A stretch of 64,000 bases of DNA from contig JAMKCH010002890.1 of NCBI GenBank assembly GCA_023653785.1, positions 31,442 through 95,441 on the forward strand. The letters are read 5' to 3'. The notes beneath the pieces are model-generated. The model made no database searches. It was not told the origin of the DNA and saw only the letters and a program-made list of their open reading frames with translations. Of this stretch, positions 33,868 to 48,310 are shown in pieces (position 1 is the stretch's first letter; each line of letters starts with the position of its first letter). The DNA is from Ophioderma brevispina. Its lineage: Eukaryota; Echinodermata; Ophiuroidea; Amphilepidida; Ophiodermatidae. The position numbers and the translations under genes are program-made.

Positions 33868-36763
33868 ATGGAACAGGTCAAGATTTAAGATTTTGTTTTT
33901 GTTTTTTTCTTGGAAAAAATATATTTAGATTTTATTTTATTGTGTAATTGAAAACACAAACATTTTTTTAAAAAGTTTTATTGGTATACTAAAGGTCCTG
34001 CCCGATCGCTAATAGCCTAGTCCCAGGAAGCCCCAGATACCGGAAGTGTCAAACTTTTGTATCACAGAAAAGGCTACTATTTTTTCTCATTTGCCCTGTT
34101 TTAACTCTTAGGGCTTAAAGGATGTTTGGTGTGGAGTATGAGGAAAATGGCTCCATTTGGTCACACCAAGAGTAATTTGACACAGGACTCTATGGGGATT
34201 ACAAAATCAACCTTTTAGCTCTCACATCATAAACGGGTTGAACTATGGAGCAGAAAACTTTACAGATAGGGTTTTGGAATGAAGGTTATTATATCAAGAT
34301 GAAAACTATTACTCAAAAAGGGTCTATTTTATGCCAGGGGGAATGGAGGATTCAATTTTTTCGGCAAAAAATGTTCGCGTTCCCCCCTAGCTTCCGTTCA
34401 AAAATTTCCAATCCCCTTTGATCATGCTGGTTTCCCCATTTAAAAGTTCATGGTTTTCCCCCTCTTCTCGATTGATGAAAAATTAAGTTCCCCCCTCTCT
34501 TTACAAAAAGTCGGGTTCCCCCCTCAAAATCCTCCAACCCCCCCCGCGTAATAATTACCCATCCTAGGGTTCTGTGCATTTTCACAGGAAGAGGGACCTC
34601 ATATAAACCAAGTTAAGGCATACTAACCCCGGACCAATACTGTAGGTACGTGACAGATACCATTTAACACTTTATTTGTTTTTATTTATTTATTAGTAGT
34701 TATTGTAGTTGTTTATTTGAGGTTGTTATCGTCAAACAATTTACGTTGTCAATAAAATGGAACACAAGAGTTAGCGTATTCGTTTCTGTAGATCGGATAA
34801 GCATGGCTATAATTACAATGTTACCAGGGATTCTGGACAAGTCTGTAATGAACCCTATGCGTGCGTATGAATGGCCATCATTCCTTGAAATTTGCTGAAT
34901 ATTACTTTGTACACACACTCGAAGACCGTGTCAATGAAAATCAATTTGTCCGTATCTAATCGTCTTCATTTCTCAAATGAGTAAATGTTGTCTGCTACAA
35001 CACCATTCTTCACAAAGATTTTCCATGGTAAGATTATTTCTTTGATCCTCGTGTAAAAAACTCAGCTTTTTTAAAGGGCCTTTATAGTTTTGAGTAATGA
35101 AAATTCGATGAATGATAAATGTGGTATCAATGTATAAGTAAGAGGACTCTCGCTCGATTGTCCCAGCTACCTCCGTCTGATGTCAAAATGAATCCCAGCC
35201 AAGTCCTCAATATCGCTAGGACAGCCGATTTCCGTTTTTCAGCCGGGAAAAACACCGGGATTATTAAAGGAAAATTGGTGATTGAAGGGAAATAGATTGT
35301 GGAATTACAGAGTTAAAGTGTAATACGTCTTATCCACAGAGAACGAATAAAAATAGAAAATAAATAAAGGGATAAAGAAAGAAGAAAGAAACAACAAACA
35401 AACAAACTAATAAAAATTAAAGACATATTATTTTAGGTGTCAGCATCCAGTACCCCGAAGTTGGGTGAGATACCTAGAATATTTGAATGGTTAATTGAGC
35501 ACTGAACTGGGTGCTGTGTGTAGTCTGTTTGTTTTCCTTCAGATAATTCTTTTGAATTGTATGCCGCCGGCGATTTTAATCGCTCAACGATGTATTTTTT
35601 CCAATTGTATGAAAATCATGACCTTATGTTACCAACTATAGACGACTACAAGGGCTAAAAAGTGTGCAACCACCACCCTACAATCTTAGACGATGGAAGC
35701 GATCTCTAATCCAACAAAAATCACCTTTCCAAAAAATTAACGTACGTTACACTTTTATAATCATATCATCAAGAAACGCTGTAACTAAATAGACACCCCT
35801 ATATAAAGGACGGGAACATTAAGAGAAAAATAGTTTCATGATGGTTGGCAGGTACATCAATTACGCCAACATAGGAATGGTCATGCTCAAATAGCGTCAC
35901 AGGCTGTCACTAGTGTGGGTAAGCTCATGATAATGAAATAGTATGATTTATAGAAAACTATATCTAGCTATGTAATAAATCTATGGCCAGTTAAATAATA
36001 TCCGCACACTAAACTTTATCTGTCGATGCAAAACGCGATAAAACACTGTTGCAGTTAATTACCAACAACTTTACTTATAATAAATAATATATTTGTAACG
36101 TAAACCGACACGGTTTTAATTATAGGTAATTTTTTGACTGAACAAGATGAATGCTAGTAGAGCAACTACAGTAAATATGAAATAGTGGTATGGAGGGAAG
36201 CAGATCATCTCTAAATTTCAGAAAGTCTCGATGTTGTAGATTAGCTTAATATTTTACGTGAAGAAGGGAAACGCATGTTGCGTACTGCAGTTGCACAAAA
36301 TAGCCCCGCCCCCCCAAAAAAAAAAAGTTGAATACCAGTTAGTAAAACATTTTACATTGTCTAAATCTAAATTTAATATCCGCAATGTCATCGGTTTATA
36401 ATTCTCTATTACTGAGTTAAGTTATTTTCAACGAGTTGGTTGTTTACAGTGAATGTTGATCATACAATGCGGAGGATCGGCCGATAATGCTGGCCTGCAG
36501 GCTGCTATTAGGGTCAGATATAAGAATTATGGACTCTATATGGTACAGGTCTATACCAAGTAGCACCATCCTTAAACAAAATTGGGTGCATGTAGAAAAT
36601 ATATTGATTTTGGTAGTGGCTTATGCATAAATAAGAATAGCCCGCCTTACACACATGATAGGGTCTGACCAAAAACCAACAACTAAAAACAAAAAAACAA
36701 CAAAAACCAAAAAAAAAACCAAAAACAACAAAAACAAACATGGAGATTGAAGTTAGCTTAAAA
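33868..36763. other. No gene recognised
   Basis: Contains a stretch at 34370-34545 with repeated GTTCCCCC and CTTCCG motifs at about 40-60 base spacing, which is probably a degenerate repeat. A-rich imperfect repeats made of CAAAAAC and AACAAC lie at 36670-36740. No domain-bearing frame was found. Confidence 0.4.
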
Positions 36764-37527
36764 CTTAACTGCATAAGGGGGGGGGATTCCTAGGATCCCA
36801 TTTATGTTTTTCAGCCGGCGATTTTTTAACGCTGCAATATATTGGTTGATATTTTGTCTGTAATTGTCTAACTTTAGTTGCGCTGCATTGGTGCAAAAAA
36901 AAATTCAAATCCATCGCGCGTTTTTGCGGTAATTAGGTTGGGTAATAGGAGGGCCCCACCCTTATGCACTAACGGAAGGGCCCGTGACAAAATGAAAAAT
37001 TTATAGAGTACTGGATTCTGAATTTCATTAAGGCATTAAACTAGTGACATAAAACAAAGTAATAGAATTATTAAAAAATCTGCAAAGTATAGTAGGCCCA
37101 TGGAGCCATTATATTTATATACATCATGTACGATTATGTAGGAACTAGGGTTAAATTATACAAGTAAACCCTAAAAAATAAAAAATGGCATGAGACATCA
37201 GTTTGTACTTTATATGTAAATATTAATTTTCACCTAATTAAAGAATAGCACAAGTCTGAGCGAAGCAATGCCGTAGAAAATGCAGAACCAAATTAGTGTC
37301 TTGTTTCGCAACATTTTGACGCGAAATTAAAATTCAATGTTGGCCCTAATTTTTTTGTGAACAACTGCTTGAGTTTTTACTTTCTTTATGTTGCTGTCTT
37401 TGAGCCTTCTAACATGTGGTGGATTCATCGAAAACACATCCTTGGGAAAGCGGTTATCTTAGGGGGGGGTTGGTCCCTAGGAACCCACGGTATGCACTAA
37501 CGGAAGTGAAAACCCTATGCAGTTAAG
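36764..37527. mobile_element. TIR element, 0.76 kb, ends CTTAACTGCATA / TATGCAGTTAAG
   Basis: The 12-base ends are perfect inverted repeats, followed inward by G runs and C runs with TCCTAGGAACCC. ATGCACTAACGGAAG occurs internally (36965) and next to the right end (37494). A longer relative lies at 50452-52332, sharing TTTTTCAGCCGGCG, GCATTGGTGCAAAAAAA, GTAGAAAATGCAGAA and ATGTGGTGGATT in the same order. It is non-coding. Confidence 0.75.
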
Positions 37528-38194
37528 TGTTACGTGGCTTAACTTTAAATGTCCTCATTTTTGCGTAAATGTAATTCTTTTGCAAATGGTAAACATGTCC
37601 CCTTGCATTTCTAGATTGAAGTCTAAGAAAACGTTTAGGCTGTGTTCTTCTCACCCGAGGGCCAGATAATGGAATTCATTTATTCCTTATAAATGCCGCA
37701 ACATCTGGGTTTCGACAAGCCGGTATTCGGGCGGCGCACAACCTGAAATTGATTGTACGAAATTGACATTAGGGTGCCTGTGTTCGATTTATTTGTTGGC
37801 TATCGTTTGCAATGTTTTACTAACAACGTTAAGACAAACTCAAGTAACAAAACCATAACAGAATATAATTAGCCGTGATCAAACACAACATATTAATTGC
37901 TCATGTTATTACCTAACCGGCATAGAAGGGAGAAACATGAAGGATACGTACCCATACGCTGCAGGTCGTAAGATGACTCCCGGACAATGTTCTTCCTTAG
38001 CAACGCTCAGGTACGTGCCATATACAGTATGTGCATTTTGATTCACTTCATTTTGTGAGATTGCCATATAGTTTAAGGTTGGCCACATGAAATAATTATG
38101 TGTTTGTTGGAATTCGGGAACATTTTTTTCTACTCTTGTTTTCAAAATTATAATGGAATTGGAAATTTTGCATTAAACAGATCGACCACTTCGA

Positions 38195-39750
38195 GAAACA
38201 CCCTTGTAATTCACCATTGTAACCACTATGTATTCTACTTTGAAGAGTTGGCCAGGACTTTAAAAATATAAGATGAAATACAAATGTAGTTTCTTGTGCT
38301 GAGATCGTTTTATTTTTTCTATAATTTGAGATTGAACATTCTTTTACAAGCTTTGGGAATGAAAAAACCTGACTGAAACGATGAATAAGAAATAAAGGGG
38401 AGAAGGAAAGTTTATGCAAGAATAATGTGTCGAGGCAAGTAAAACGAATAATGGACGAAGCGAAGCCGATACCCATTATTAATTTTTACTGCCAAGGACA
38501 CATTTTTCAGCATAAAAATGGACTTCGCACCTTTTATTTCAATTCAATTCCCCAAACAAATTAAAGAATGAAAAAAATGCCCTGTTTCTTACTAAAAAGT
38601 AAAGGAAACAAATTGTTTACGTCTGTATAGTGTGCGCTTTGACTTGCCCGCACGAATGCAAGGAGCACTAAGTGCGCATCGAACCATGATTGCAGATAAA
38701 TAGGCAGAAAAACGTACCAATCAAAGAGCGTGCTTTAGGTTAGTGCATAAGTCGTTTCCCGCACATGGGGTTGTACCTGGGGGGGGGGGGGGTCCTATGG
38801 ACCCTTCGTCAGAAAATAATCCGGAGGGAATTTCAACTGAAACTCATACCACATATGGGGGGGGGGCCACAAGCCAAGGTAGGTCCCGCTCTCGTCTTCA
38901 ATTGGGGGCAAATAAAAGGTTTGCGAAACGCGTAAAAATGGACAAAATGTTTCCAAGCCCCATTCAAGATCCACAGAACAACTTTGTGAAGAATTTTGCG
39001 TTTATATCTGACTCAGAAGGACGAATATAAGCTAAGAAGTACCACATTTAAAATGTACGTATTAAAATAGGGTAAGAATTTCCTAAATGTGCCGATCAGG
39101 TACGAATCTAAATGCAACCCCCAAGTATTAGTCACCAATCGTTGTCTCCCTTCTACTAGAAACAAAGTGTCTGCAATCTGGGGACCTGTGTATAATGAAG
39201 AAGCTAAATGTGTTTTCAATGCAATAAATTATAACATGAAATAGAACTGCCCTCGCCCAAGTAAACACGCGTATTTATAAAATGACATAACAACAAGGGG
39301 CATATAGTACAAGGACAAAGAAAGATGAATCTTTTGCATTATCACTCTGATTAAAACGCCAAACATTGCATTTTTTCTTCAATAAAATCTATTATGCAAC
39401 AATCATAAATTGCAATGTTTTTCAAGGCATTTAGAAATTGTAACTGCGTCTTTTTTCATTTTGGCAGCTTGTTGTAAAATGACTTCAAAATTGCCCACGG
39501 ACTGTGTGTGAGCGTTAATTGTAGTCGATCACAGGGGACCGTTGTGTTGATACAATCAAAATGAAATTCCCTGCGACTATTTGGACATAATAAAAATGGA
39601 ATGAGTATACTCATGGTATTTACTCTCTAACAAAAATCACCAAATTGGCCTGGCGATAACAAGTAAGATTGGCAGATAAACGTACTTGTATTGGATTGAT
39701 TTGAATTGTACTACTCCTAAAAGAATTTGCGGAGTTGGACTCACTTTCTA
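38195..39750 (+). repeat. Tandem triplication of a unit of about 1.8 kb, copy A (1.56 kb)
   Basis: The copy begins at GAGAAACACCCTTGTAATTC and ends with GCGGAGTTGGACTCACTTTC. It shares with B and C the blocks AAGCCGATACCCAT, TTGCCCGCACGAATGCAAGG, a G run with TCCTATGGA, CTCCCTTCTACTAGAAA, CAACAACAAGG.GGCATA and AATTGTAACTGCGTC. It lacks a block of about 260 bases present in B at about 40292-40555. Confidence 0.85.
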
Positions 39751-41567
39751 GAAACACAAACACCCTTTGTAACACCATTGAACCACTATGTAGTTACTTG
39801 AAGAGGTGGGCAAAGACTTGAAAAATATAAAGATGAAATACAAATCGAGTTTCCTTTTTGCTTATCTTTTTATTTTTTATAAAGATTCCTATTGAGATGA
39901 ACATTCGTAAATCTTTGGAGAAAACAACTGGCTATGAATCAAGAAATAAGGGTGAGAAGTGAATAGTTATGCAAGAAATGTGTTCGAGGCAAGGTAAAAC
40001 ACTGACTAAGGGACGACGCGAAGCCGATACCCATGATTCAAGTTTTCCTGCAAGGACAAATTATTCAGCATAAAAAGGGACTTCGCACTTTATTTCAAGT
40101 CAAATCCAACAAATGAAAAATAAGGAAAAATGCCTTTTCGTACTAAAAAAGTAAAGTAACTAATTGTTGACGGTTGTATAGTGGGCGCTTTGACTTGCCC
40201 GCACGAATGCAAGACGCATATGTGCGCAACGCATTCCCATTATTGCAGATAAATAGGCAGGAAAAACTACCATCAAAGAGCGCGCTTTGGAATAATGGGG
40301 AGGGTAGAAGTAATATCTTCCGTTAATGACACGATAACTTCTTTGGACTTCTTTTGGGAAGAAATGGATAAATAAATGGGCATTCATGGAGGGCAATTAA
40401 ATAGCCTTGCTATTTTTTTAGTAGCATAAAGAATAACAGTGTGCTTATTCAGGCCACGTGATTCTTTCCGAAGAAAAAATATGCTAAATTTAAATTTGAC
40501 TCATAATAACGGATCGCGGTCATGTGCACCAGTCAATTACAGATTTAACACAGAATGCCTAAGGTCTTTCACTCACATTGGTACCTTGGGGGGGGGGGTC
40601 CTATGGAAACCCTCGTAGAAAAATTACATTCGGAGGGCATTGTCAATGAAACTCAGACCACTATGGGGGGGGGTCTCAAAAGGCAATTATGAGTCCGGCC
40701 CGTCATGTATGCAATGGGTGCAAAATAAATGTTGCGAAACGCGTCAAATGGAACAAAATGTTTCAAGACCCAGTTCAAGATCCACAGTTAAACTTGTGAA
40801 TCATTTGAGGGTTTATATCTGCTCAGAAGGGACGAATTTACACTAAGAACTTAACCACATTTGAAATGTAAGTATTTAAATCGGGGATAAGAATTCTCCT
40901 AATTGTTCCGATTCAGGTCGAATTCTAAATGCAACCCCCAAGTATGGCCCAAATAGCTGTGTCTCCCTTCTACTAGAAACAAAGGGCTGCATCTGGGACC
41001 GTATAATGAAGACGCAATGGTTTTCAATGCAATCAATTAAACATTGAAACTTAACTTCCCTCGCACAAAGTAAACCGCGGTATTTAAAATGCATTCAACA
41101 ACAAGGTGGCATATAGTACAAGGACAAAGACGATTGAGCTCTTTGCATTACTCCTCTTGAGTAAAACGCCATTAAACATTGCTTTTTCGTCAATAAAATC
41201 TATTATGCAATCAACATAAATTGCAAGTTTTTCAATCAGTTAGAAATTGTAACTGCGTCTTTTCAAGTTTGGACAGCTGGCGGTAAAATGACTTCACAAA
41301 TCGGCCCTTACGAATGTGTGTGAGCGATAATTGTAGTCGTCACGAGAGACTTTTGTGTTGATAACACAAAATGAACATCCTGCGACTATTGGACATAATA
41401 AAAATTTGAGAGTACTTCGCCCATGGTATTTAGTACTTCTCTAAAACACAAATCAACCAGATTCTGCCTGGAGATCACAATAAAGATTGGCATATAAGGA
41501 CTTGGATTTGATTGATTGAAGTACAAAACTCCTAAAAGGAAATTTGCGGAGTTGGACTCACTTTCTA
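39751..41567 (+). repeat. Tandem triplication, copy B (1.82 kb)
   Basis: Same order of blocks as copy A, plus the extra segment with CACGATAACTTCTTTGGACT (about 40330). Differences from A and C are dominated by one-base insertions and deletions, and no reading frame persists across copies. Confidence 0.88.
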
Positions 41568-43358
41568 GAAACTCCAAACACCCTTGTAATCACCATGTAA
41601 CACTATGTATTCTACTTGAAAGAGGTGGGCAAAGGACTTAAAAGATATGAAGAATGAATACAATCTAGTGCCTTTTCTGCTTATTCTTTTTATTTTTTTA
41701 TAAAGCCATATGAGATTGAACATTCTTAAATCTTTGGAGAAAAACAACTGAGCTAGGAATAAGAAAAATAAAGGTGTGAGAGTGATATTAAGCAAGAATA
41801 ATGTGTTCGAGGCAAGTAAAAACATGAATTAATGGCGAAGCGAAGCGATACCAATATTCATGTTTTACCTGCAGGACAATTATTCGGCAATAAAAATGAC
41901 TTCGACCTTTACTCAATCAATTACCCACAAAATTAAATAATAAAAAAAATGACTGTTCTTACTAAAAAGTAAGTAACAATGAGGTTACGCTGTATAGGTG
42001 CGGTTGATTGCCCGCCCGAATGCAAGGACGCACTATCGTGCGCAATCGCAAACCCATTTTGCAGATAATTAGGCAGAAAATTACCAGTAAAGATATTCTT
42101 CACCTTTACTCCCTCTGTTTGAGGCGCTTTTGAATCATGGGGAGTATATAGAATGTGTTTAAAATTTATTTTTCTCCCTGTAATTACACGATAACTTCTT
42201 TGGACTTTCTTTGAGAAGAAAGGGATTATATCAAGGGAATGTCATGGGAGGCAATAGAAGGTTCCTTGCTTTTTTTTTATTTAGTAGCATTAAACCGAAT
42301 ACGCTTGTGCTTTATTCTGTTACTGTGTTTCGAAGAAAAAATATGCTAAATGTAATATAAGGTGGATCGCTGCAATGTGCACCATTCAAGCGCTTAGTAT
42401 TAACATCTAAGGCTAAGGTCGTTTCGATCACATTCGTACCTAAGAGGGGGGATCTTATGGAACCCCCGTCAGAGAAAAAGTTACTTTCCCGAGGATTTTT
42501 CAATGATAACTCATCCACTATGGGGGTGGGTCAAAAGCCAAGGATGAGTCGCACAAATGAACAAAAGTTTCAAGACTCTGCTAGAAGATCCACGTTTGTG
42601 AATCATCTTGAGTATCGGCTCTAGAAGGACCAATTAACATCTACGAACTTAACCACATTTTAACATATTTGGAATAGTATTTAAATAAGGTAAGGAATAC
42701 TCCGTAAATGTGCCCGAGTCAGATCGAATTCTAAATTCATCCGACAGTAGTGGTCACCATATCTTGGTCTCCCTTCTACTAGAAAAAAAGGGTCTGCAAA
42801 TGGGACTCTTAACTTTACAATAAAGCGCAAATGTGTTTCAATCATAATCATTATAACATTGAAATATAATTCTGAGCCCAAAGTAAACACGCGGTATTTC
42901 TAAAAGCATCAACAACAAGGTGGCATAGAGTATAATACAAAAAGACGATTGAATCTTTGCATACTCACTATGATGTAAAACGCCATTACATTGCATTTCT
43001 TCAATAAAAATTAGGATGCAATCAATCGTAAATGCAATGTTTTTTTCAAGCTTTAAAAATACTGCGTTTGTTCCTGATTTTTGGACAGATTGCTGCAAAG
43101 ACTTCACAAAAATGGGCCCATCGATTGGGGGGAGCTATATTGGAGTCGATCACAGAGAGACATTTTGTGTTTAAAGAGCAAAATGAACATTCCCCGCGAC
43201 TTAAAGACATATAAAATTGTGAATGAGATTATCCCATGGTATTGCTTCTCTAAAAAATAAATACCAGATTCTGCCTGACGATCACAATAAAGTTGGCTAT
43301 AAATGTACCTTGGTATGATTGATTTGAATGGCTAATCAAATTAATTTTGCGGAGTTGC
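41568..43358 (+). repeat. Tandem triplication, copy C (1.79 kb)
   Basis: Third copy, with the extra segment (ACACGATAACTTCTTTGGAC near 42186), the G-run block near 42445 and the terminal TTTTGCGGAGTTG. It is the most diverged of the three in its last 400 bases. Confidence 0.85.
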
Positions 43359-45450
43359 GGAAGTATGAAAGTAAAGCCTACACTCTACATAAAGACAATA
43401 GTAGGCCTGACAAGAGAATCATGAAAGCCAGCGGATTATGGGACATGTTAATTCACAGATGCTTACTCAGCGTGGACTGAGCTCATACAAAGGGGATTGC
43501 TTGCCACAGAACCACATCAAAAAGACGAAGAGTAAAGTATGTTTCAGTCCAAAACATGCTGCAGTTGTATCAAGAAAAGACACAATTTATTATCTTTTCA
43601 CGCCCTTTGTTTTGCAAAAGCACTATACCTTCAATACAGTTAGAGCTTAGGACACCTATGTTCTTGCATCTGTGTGTAGACAACCTTGGGGTTTATGTTT
43701 AATTCCACCATGTGTATGTCCAATCCAGATTGGAGCTATCCATAAAAAGAGTAAATGACCATATTCGTAATTACATGCTAACGATGTTGTACCTCTTTAA
43801 TTGCTTTGGCAGCCACTTCTTTGATCTTCTATCGAATTGCGACTATGACCAACTCATACTGAAATGGCGCTAATGGAATAATTTCAAAAGGCTTCGACGC
43901 TTGTACCATTTAAGGGCGTGTATGGTGTTCGCATGCGGTCGTGACCAGAGTTGTCACAACTTTTGGTCACTCTCCAAAGCGGGTGCCTGTTAAGGAACGA
44001 GCTCCTTCCTTACGTGTTTAAATCTCCAACAGGAAAGGCTCAGTCATACCTCACAGATGGTCTCAAGAGGGGGATCGTGTGAAATCCATGGTTCTTTGGA
44101 AGACCTGCAATTCGAAAGCGTCATGTGAACAAACACGTGGACTGTTACGTTTTCCCCCAAAAGGATTTGCGACATCCGCCAATCGATGCAATCCGTAATC
44201 CAATTGGGTACATATGTGAGTGAGAGTGCACGCAGGGATGGCTGCAAAAATCCCCGTGTTTATTGCATTGCATTACAGATTATTCCATTATTGAATACCA
44301 CTGAAAAATGCGCAGTTCATCTAGCAGGTTCAATTCCGCTTGTAGGATCAGTAATATCATTTAGTCATAAAACAATATGCCTGTTGACGTTGAATAGAGT
44401 GATACATTTTGTATCTTTTTTAAAATTACGTGGTCATTATTTGGGGCTCTGGGGCTGATTCCGATACAAAATTATACGGTCCTTTCGCTGAGTGGTAAGG
44501 TGATAAGAAATAGTAGTATTTTTTATGATACCAAAATCCCATATTGGGATGTGGTCCGTCGAGAAGGATCTAAGAGCACTCCCAATCCCTATCCACCAAG
44601 CGTGTGGGAATGCACTGATATACTTCTTGACCGACTGTTGCGTCAACATTTGAATATGTTTCAGTCCAGGCAATTTTCTTCTAACATTTGAAATATTCCA
44701 GGATTTAATTTATGCTGATACTAGAAGATGTCTTTCTTTGGTAACCAGACATAATTATCTATTTTTCATTGATGTGTAAGGTTTGGTGTGACAAGTACGC
44801 CCCTGAATCTCTCTTTTATTGGTTTCTACCTCGCCATGACCCTGGTTACACCAGGAGAATTCAGGTAATATAAACGATAATACTAGTAGAACTTATCAAA
44901 ATCATGAAGATTAGAAACCGATTGTGAAGGGAGATTTCGTCATGACATCACCCCTATAATAGGCAGTAGCGTACATGGCGACCCCCCCCCCCACAACACA
45001 CACCACGGGCCTGATACGGAAATTCAGCTCACGCTACCAGGAAATGGAAAAAGGATCCCCCCCCCCCAAAAAAAAAAACGAGAGGAGAGAGAGAGAGAGC
45101 GAGAGAAAGGAAAAGAGAGAAAGAGAGAGGGGAAAGGTAAAGGGAGGGGGACCCACGTGCGCGGTTGGTGAGACTAATGGCAATTGAGCGTGTATGATGC
45201 CTGGGCACCCTGTGCACCCCCACCCACCCCTGTTACACCCATCACTTACAATGTCTAATGTACCTGTTGTGACAACAGAATGCATTGTATGGACTTACAA
45301 AAGCTTGATAAGGAAGTTTATTTCCATATTCATAATCCATAATCAGGCCACTTCCGCAAGAATAGTGGGCAGTATAAACAAAAAGAAGGCAAATGGGAAT
45401 GAGGTGAAAGCACCGCTGGCATTGTTTTGGGGAGCTTCAGGAATTATTTA
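43359..45450. other. No gene recognised
   Basis: Contains a purine-rich GA tract at 45060-45145 after a C run and an A run. Frames of 60-90 codons (for example 44186-44458) have no recognisable domain. The 3' part may be the front of the LINE that is recognisable from about 45480. Confidence 0.35.
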
Positions 45451-48310
45451 AATTTTAATCGCATAGGGACATCATGCCCATGATCCCTTACCCCGGACCT
45501 ATTAAATTCGCTAACTAAAATTGGCGTCTCCCAACTTGTTCACGAAATAATTCGCCCTCGTCACAATGCAATTAATCCGGATAATGGTAGTATGCATGGA
45601 CCTACTCTTCACCTCCAGACCTGATCGTATTTGTAATGTTAATGTTACAGCTGGTATTGGCAAGGCGACCATTTGGGGGTCAAGTTCCGCATCCGTGGAA
45701 ATCCAAAGCGGCCTTCAGAATACTCTCCGTACGTTGTTTTATGTATGCAAAAGCGATCAAGCCAAATTAAAAAATCTTGTTTTGCGCACAGCTTGGGATT
45801 CTTTACTGTCCCTTGATATTGATGAAGCTGGGATCAATTGTTGATTTATCAGGCTTGTGTTCGGGATTCTATTCCTACGCGCCGTCAACGTAAACGTCCC
45901 AAGCCACGGATTACCCAAGAAATGCATAAACTAATTTCCAAAAAAAAGATGCTCTTTTCCTGACGGGCTAAGTCTCTCAAACTTCACTCCGATCGGAAGC
46001 CTTTAATAAGATCCGCAAACAAAGTTACGAATGGGATTCAAATCTGAACAGTAATCATTTGCACTCTCTCCTTAATGAGGCCCGATTGCCAAAAAAACGG
46101 TTCTGGTCATTGTTCGCGGTAGTAAAAATGAACCTGACGTACAAGTCTTTGAAAAATTGAGAACAAATTATGTTCTGGACCAATAAAATTGATAAAACTT
46201 TTAACTAACTTTTGAAGTTATTTACCAAAGCCAACTATGATGAAGATTATTCCACATCTCCATCTTTCACCTGTTCACCATTGCTAGTATATCTGTGACT
46301 GCAAAGCAGTGTTAAAGTGTATTAATAATCTAAAAATGATGGTGCTGTTGGCCCTGATGGTATATCAGCTAGGATGCTAAAGCGTTGCTCTGATCAGATT
46401 GTCCTGTTATTGCCAATTTGTTTAATCTTTCTCTTATCTCGGGCCGGCTTCAGTGGTGGAAGCGTTGGCCAAACTTTGTTTTCCATTTAACAAAAAAGGG
46501 GATCGTTTTGTTGTTACTAATTACAGGCCGATGCATTAACTTATATTGCAAATGATTGAGAGTATAATAGCTGGTAAACCTCAGGCCCACCTCGCAAATA
46601 ATGGTCTTCTTTCTAACAGCAACGATGGCTCTTAAACCAGGACTTCATGCTGAACATTGTTAGCTTGATTAAAAACAATGAAACTCTTGGACTCTGCGAC
46701 AGTTAGCTTTACACAATCGATCTATTTCATTGATTACAGTTACGGATTTGACCTATATCACATAATACATTAATTTCCAAACTCAGTTAAAACATATGGT
46801 ATTGGAGGTCAGCTGCTCTCCTGGATCACATCTTTTGTTTTCAGGCCGGGTCCAAAGGGTACTTCAGAGGTAAACAATGTGATGGGTTCCCGTCTCTCTG
46901 CGGATCCCTCAGGCGGTCTGTGTTGGGTCCACTTCTTTATGTTCACCCCATTTATGTCAATGGAATCTAGGAAAGATCTAACCTCTGGCAGATGACAGTT
47001 GGTGGATGACACATTTTATATCGTACAATTCCAAAGTGATGTGATGTTAAGAAGTTACAATCTGATCTTAACCAATTATACAGCTGGTCCACCAAAAATT
47101 ACAATTCAGGTAAATCCCCAAATGTAAATTTTGTCAATATCTAGAAACAGCACTTTATCCAGTCCTCTTACTCTATTAATGATGTTGCCCTAGATGAAGG
47201 GGATTCTCTATGGCCCCTTCTTGGTGTCATCAATTTCAAAGATCTAAATGGGACATTCAAGTTAAAGATGTTGTTGCTAGAGTAACACTTCTTGGTTCAT
47301 TAGGCATGTAGACGGTGAAAGTCATCCCGATGTTCCCTCCATTATGACCGTACCATGGTTCTTCAATCTTGACTATTGTTTCACCAGTTGTCTCCCATAC
47401 CCAAAACCTTTAAAATGCACTTGAACTGTGGCAAAGAGCAATTTTCACCCAACAGGCGTAGAGAACAAGAGTATAGTGCCCGCTTAGAACGTCTCAACCT
47501 TGGTTATCTATCCCAGGAGATAAAAACTACATGTCCATATGTCTCGTTGGCCAAGTGCTTTGCCAATGTTTGGTTGACCCGTTCCATGCCTTCCCTGAAT
47601 AAAATCAGGTGAAACACAAGACACACTCAACATATCAAATTCCACCATATCAAAGCAAAGGAAACCGATGCCCTCCTGCTACAACTTAGTTCAGCACTTC
47701 CCTAAGAAATGGTCTGATTTACCATACGTGTAACCGATCCTTGGTGCAATACTTTTAAGTGTTTCAGAACATTGCGTGCTCATTTCAAAACAACTTCTCA
47801 TTTGAAAAATTGTCCATGGTGCGGGGGGGGGGGGGACCCTATCTTGTGCTTTTTTTAGTGCAATTTGGAATGTATGTGAAGTCTGTGCAATAAGTTCTTT
47901 CAGTACAGTATTTTCATGTGATTATGTGCGCCCATTGTGTGGTGTGTTCTATAAGGTGTATGCTGGTGGATGTATGTATGCAGGTGTATGCTATGTGTGG
48001 TTGTGGTTGGTGTGTATTGTGTGGGTGCGGGAGGTGTAATGTGTTTTGCTGGTGGTGTGGCATGAGGGGCTACTCCTTGATGGTGCTTTATGATATGTTT
48101 TTTTGTCTTTTAATAACTATTCTAATTTTTAACTCTATTATTTGTATTGTATATTTGACAGTAGCAGAGGTTTTTTTTTTTTAGGCGTATGCACATCTTT
48201 CAGATTTCAGTGGTTCAATTTGTGGTGCCCTGGCAGCTCTGGCCTGCTGGTCCCCTTTTTATTGTGTATTAGTTAATTCCAAATGATTAATAATAAAAAT
48301 AAATAAAATC
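45450..48310 (+). mobile_element. Decayed jockey/CR1-like LINE (endonuclease end, RT, 3' end)
   Basis: In shifting frames, in order: endonuclease-end motifs (IGVSQLVHEIIRPRHN, then LLFTSRPDRICNVNVTAGIGK), then a spacer. Reverse-transcriptase pieces follow: FNLSLISGRL, KKGDRFVVTNYRP, LRRSVLGPLLYVHPIYVN (for VPQGSVLGPLL), ADDS (46992-47003, the catalytic motif), LLGVINFKDLNGTFK and LERLNLGYLSQE. TG-rich 3' sequence ends in AATAATAAAAATAAATAAAA near 48300. Many stops and shifts mean it cannot be active. The 5' part is missing or unrecognisable. Confidence 0.8.
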
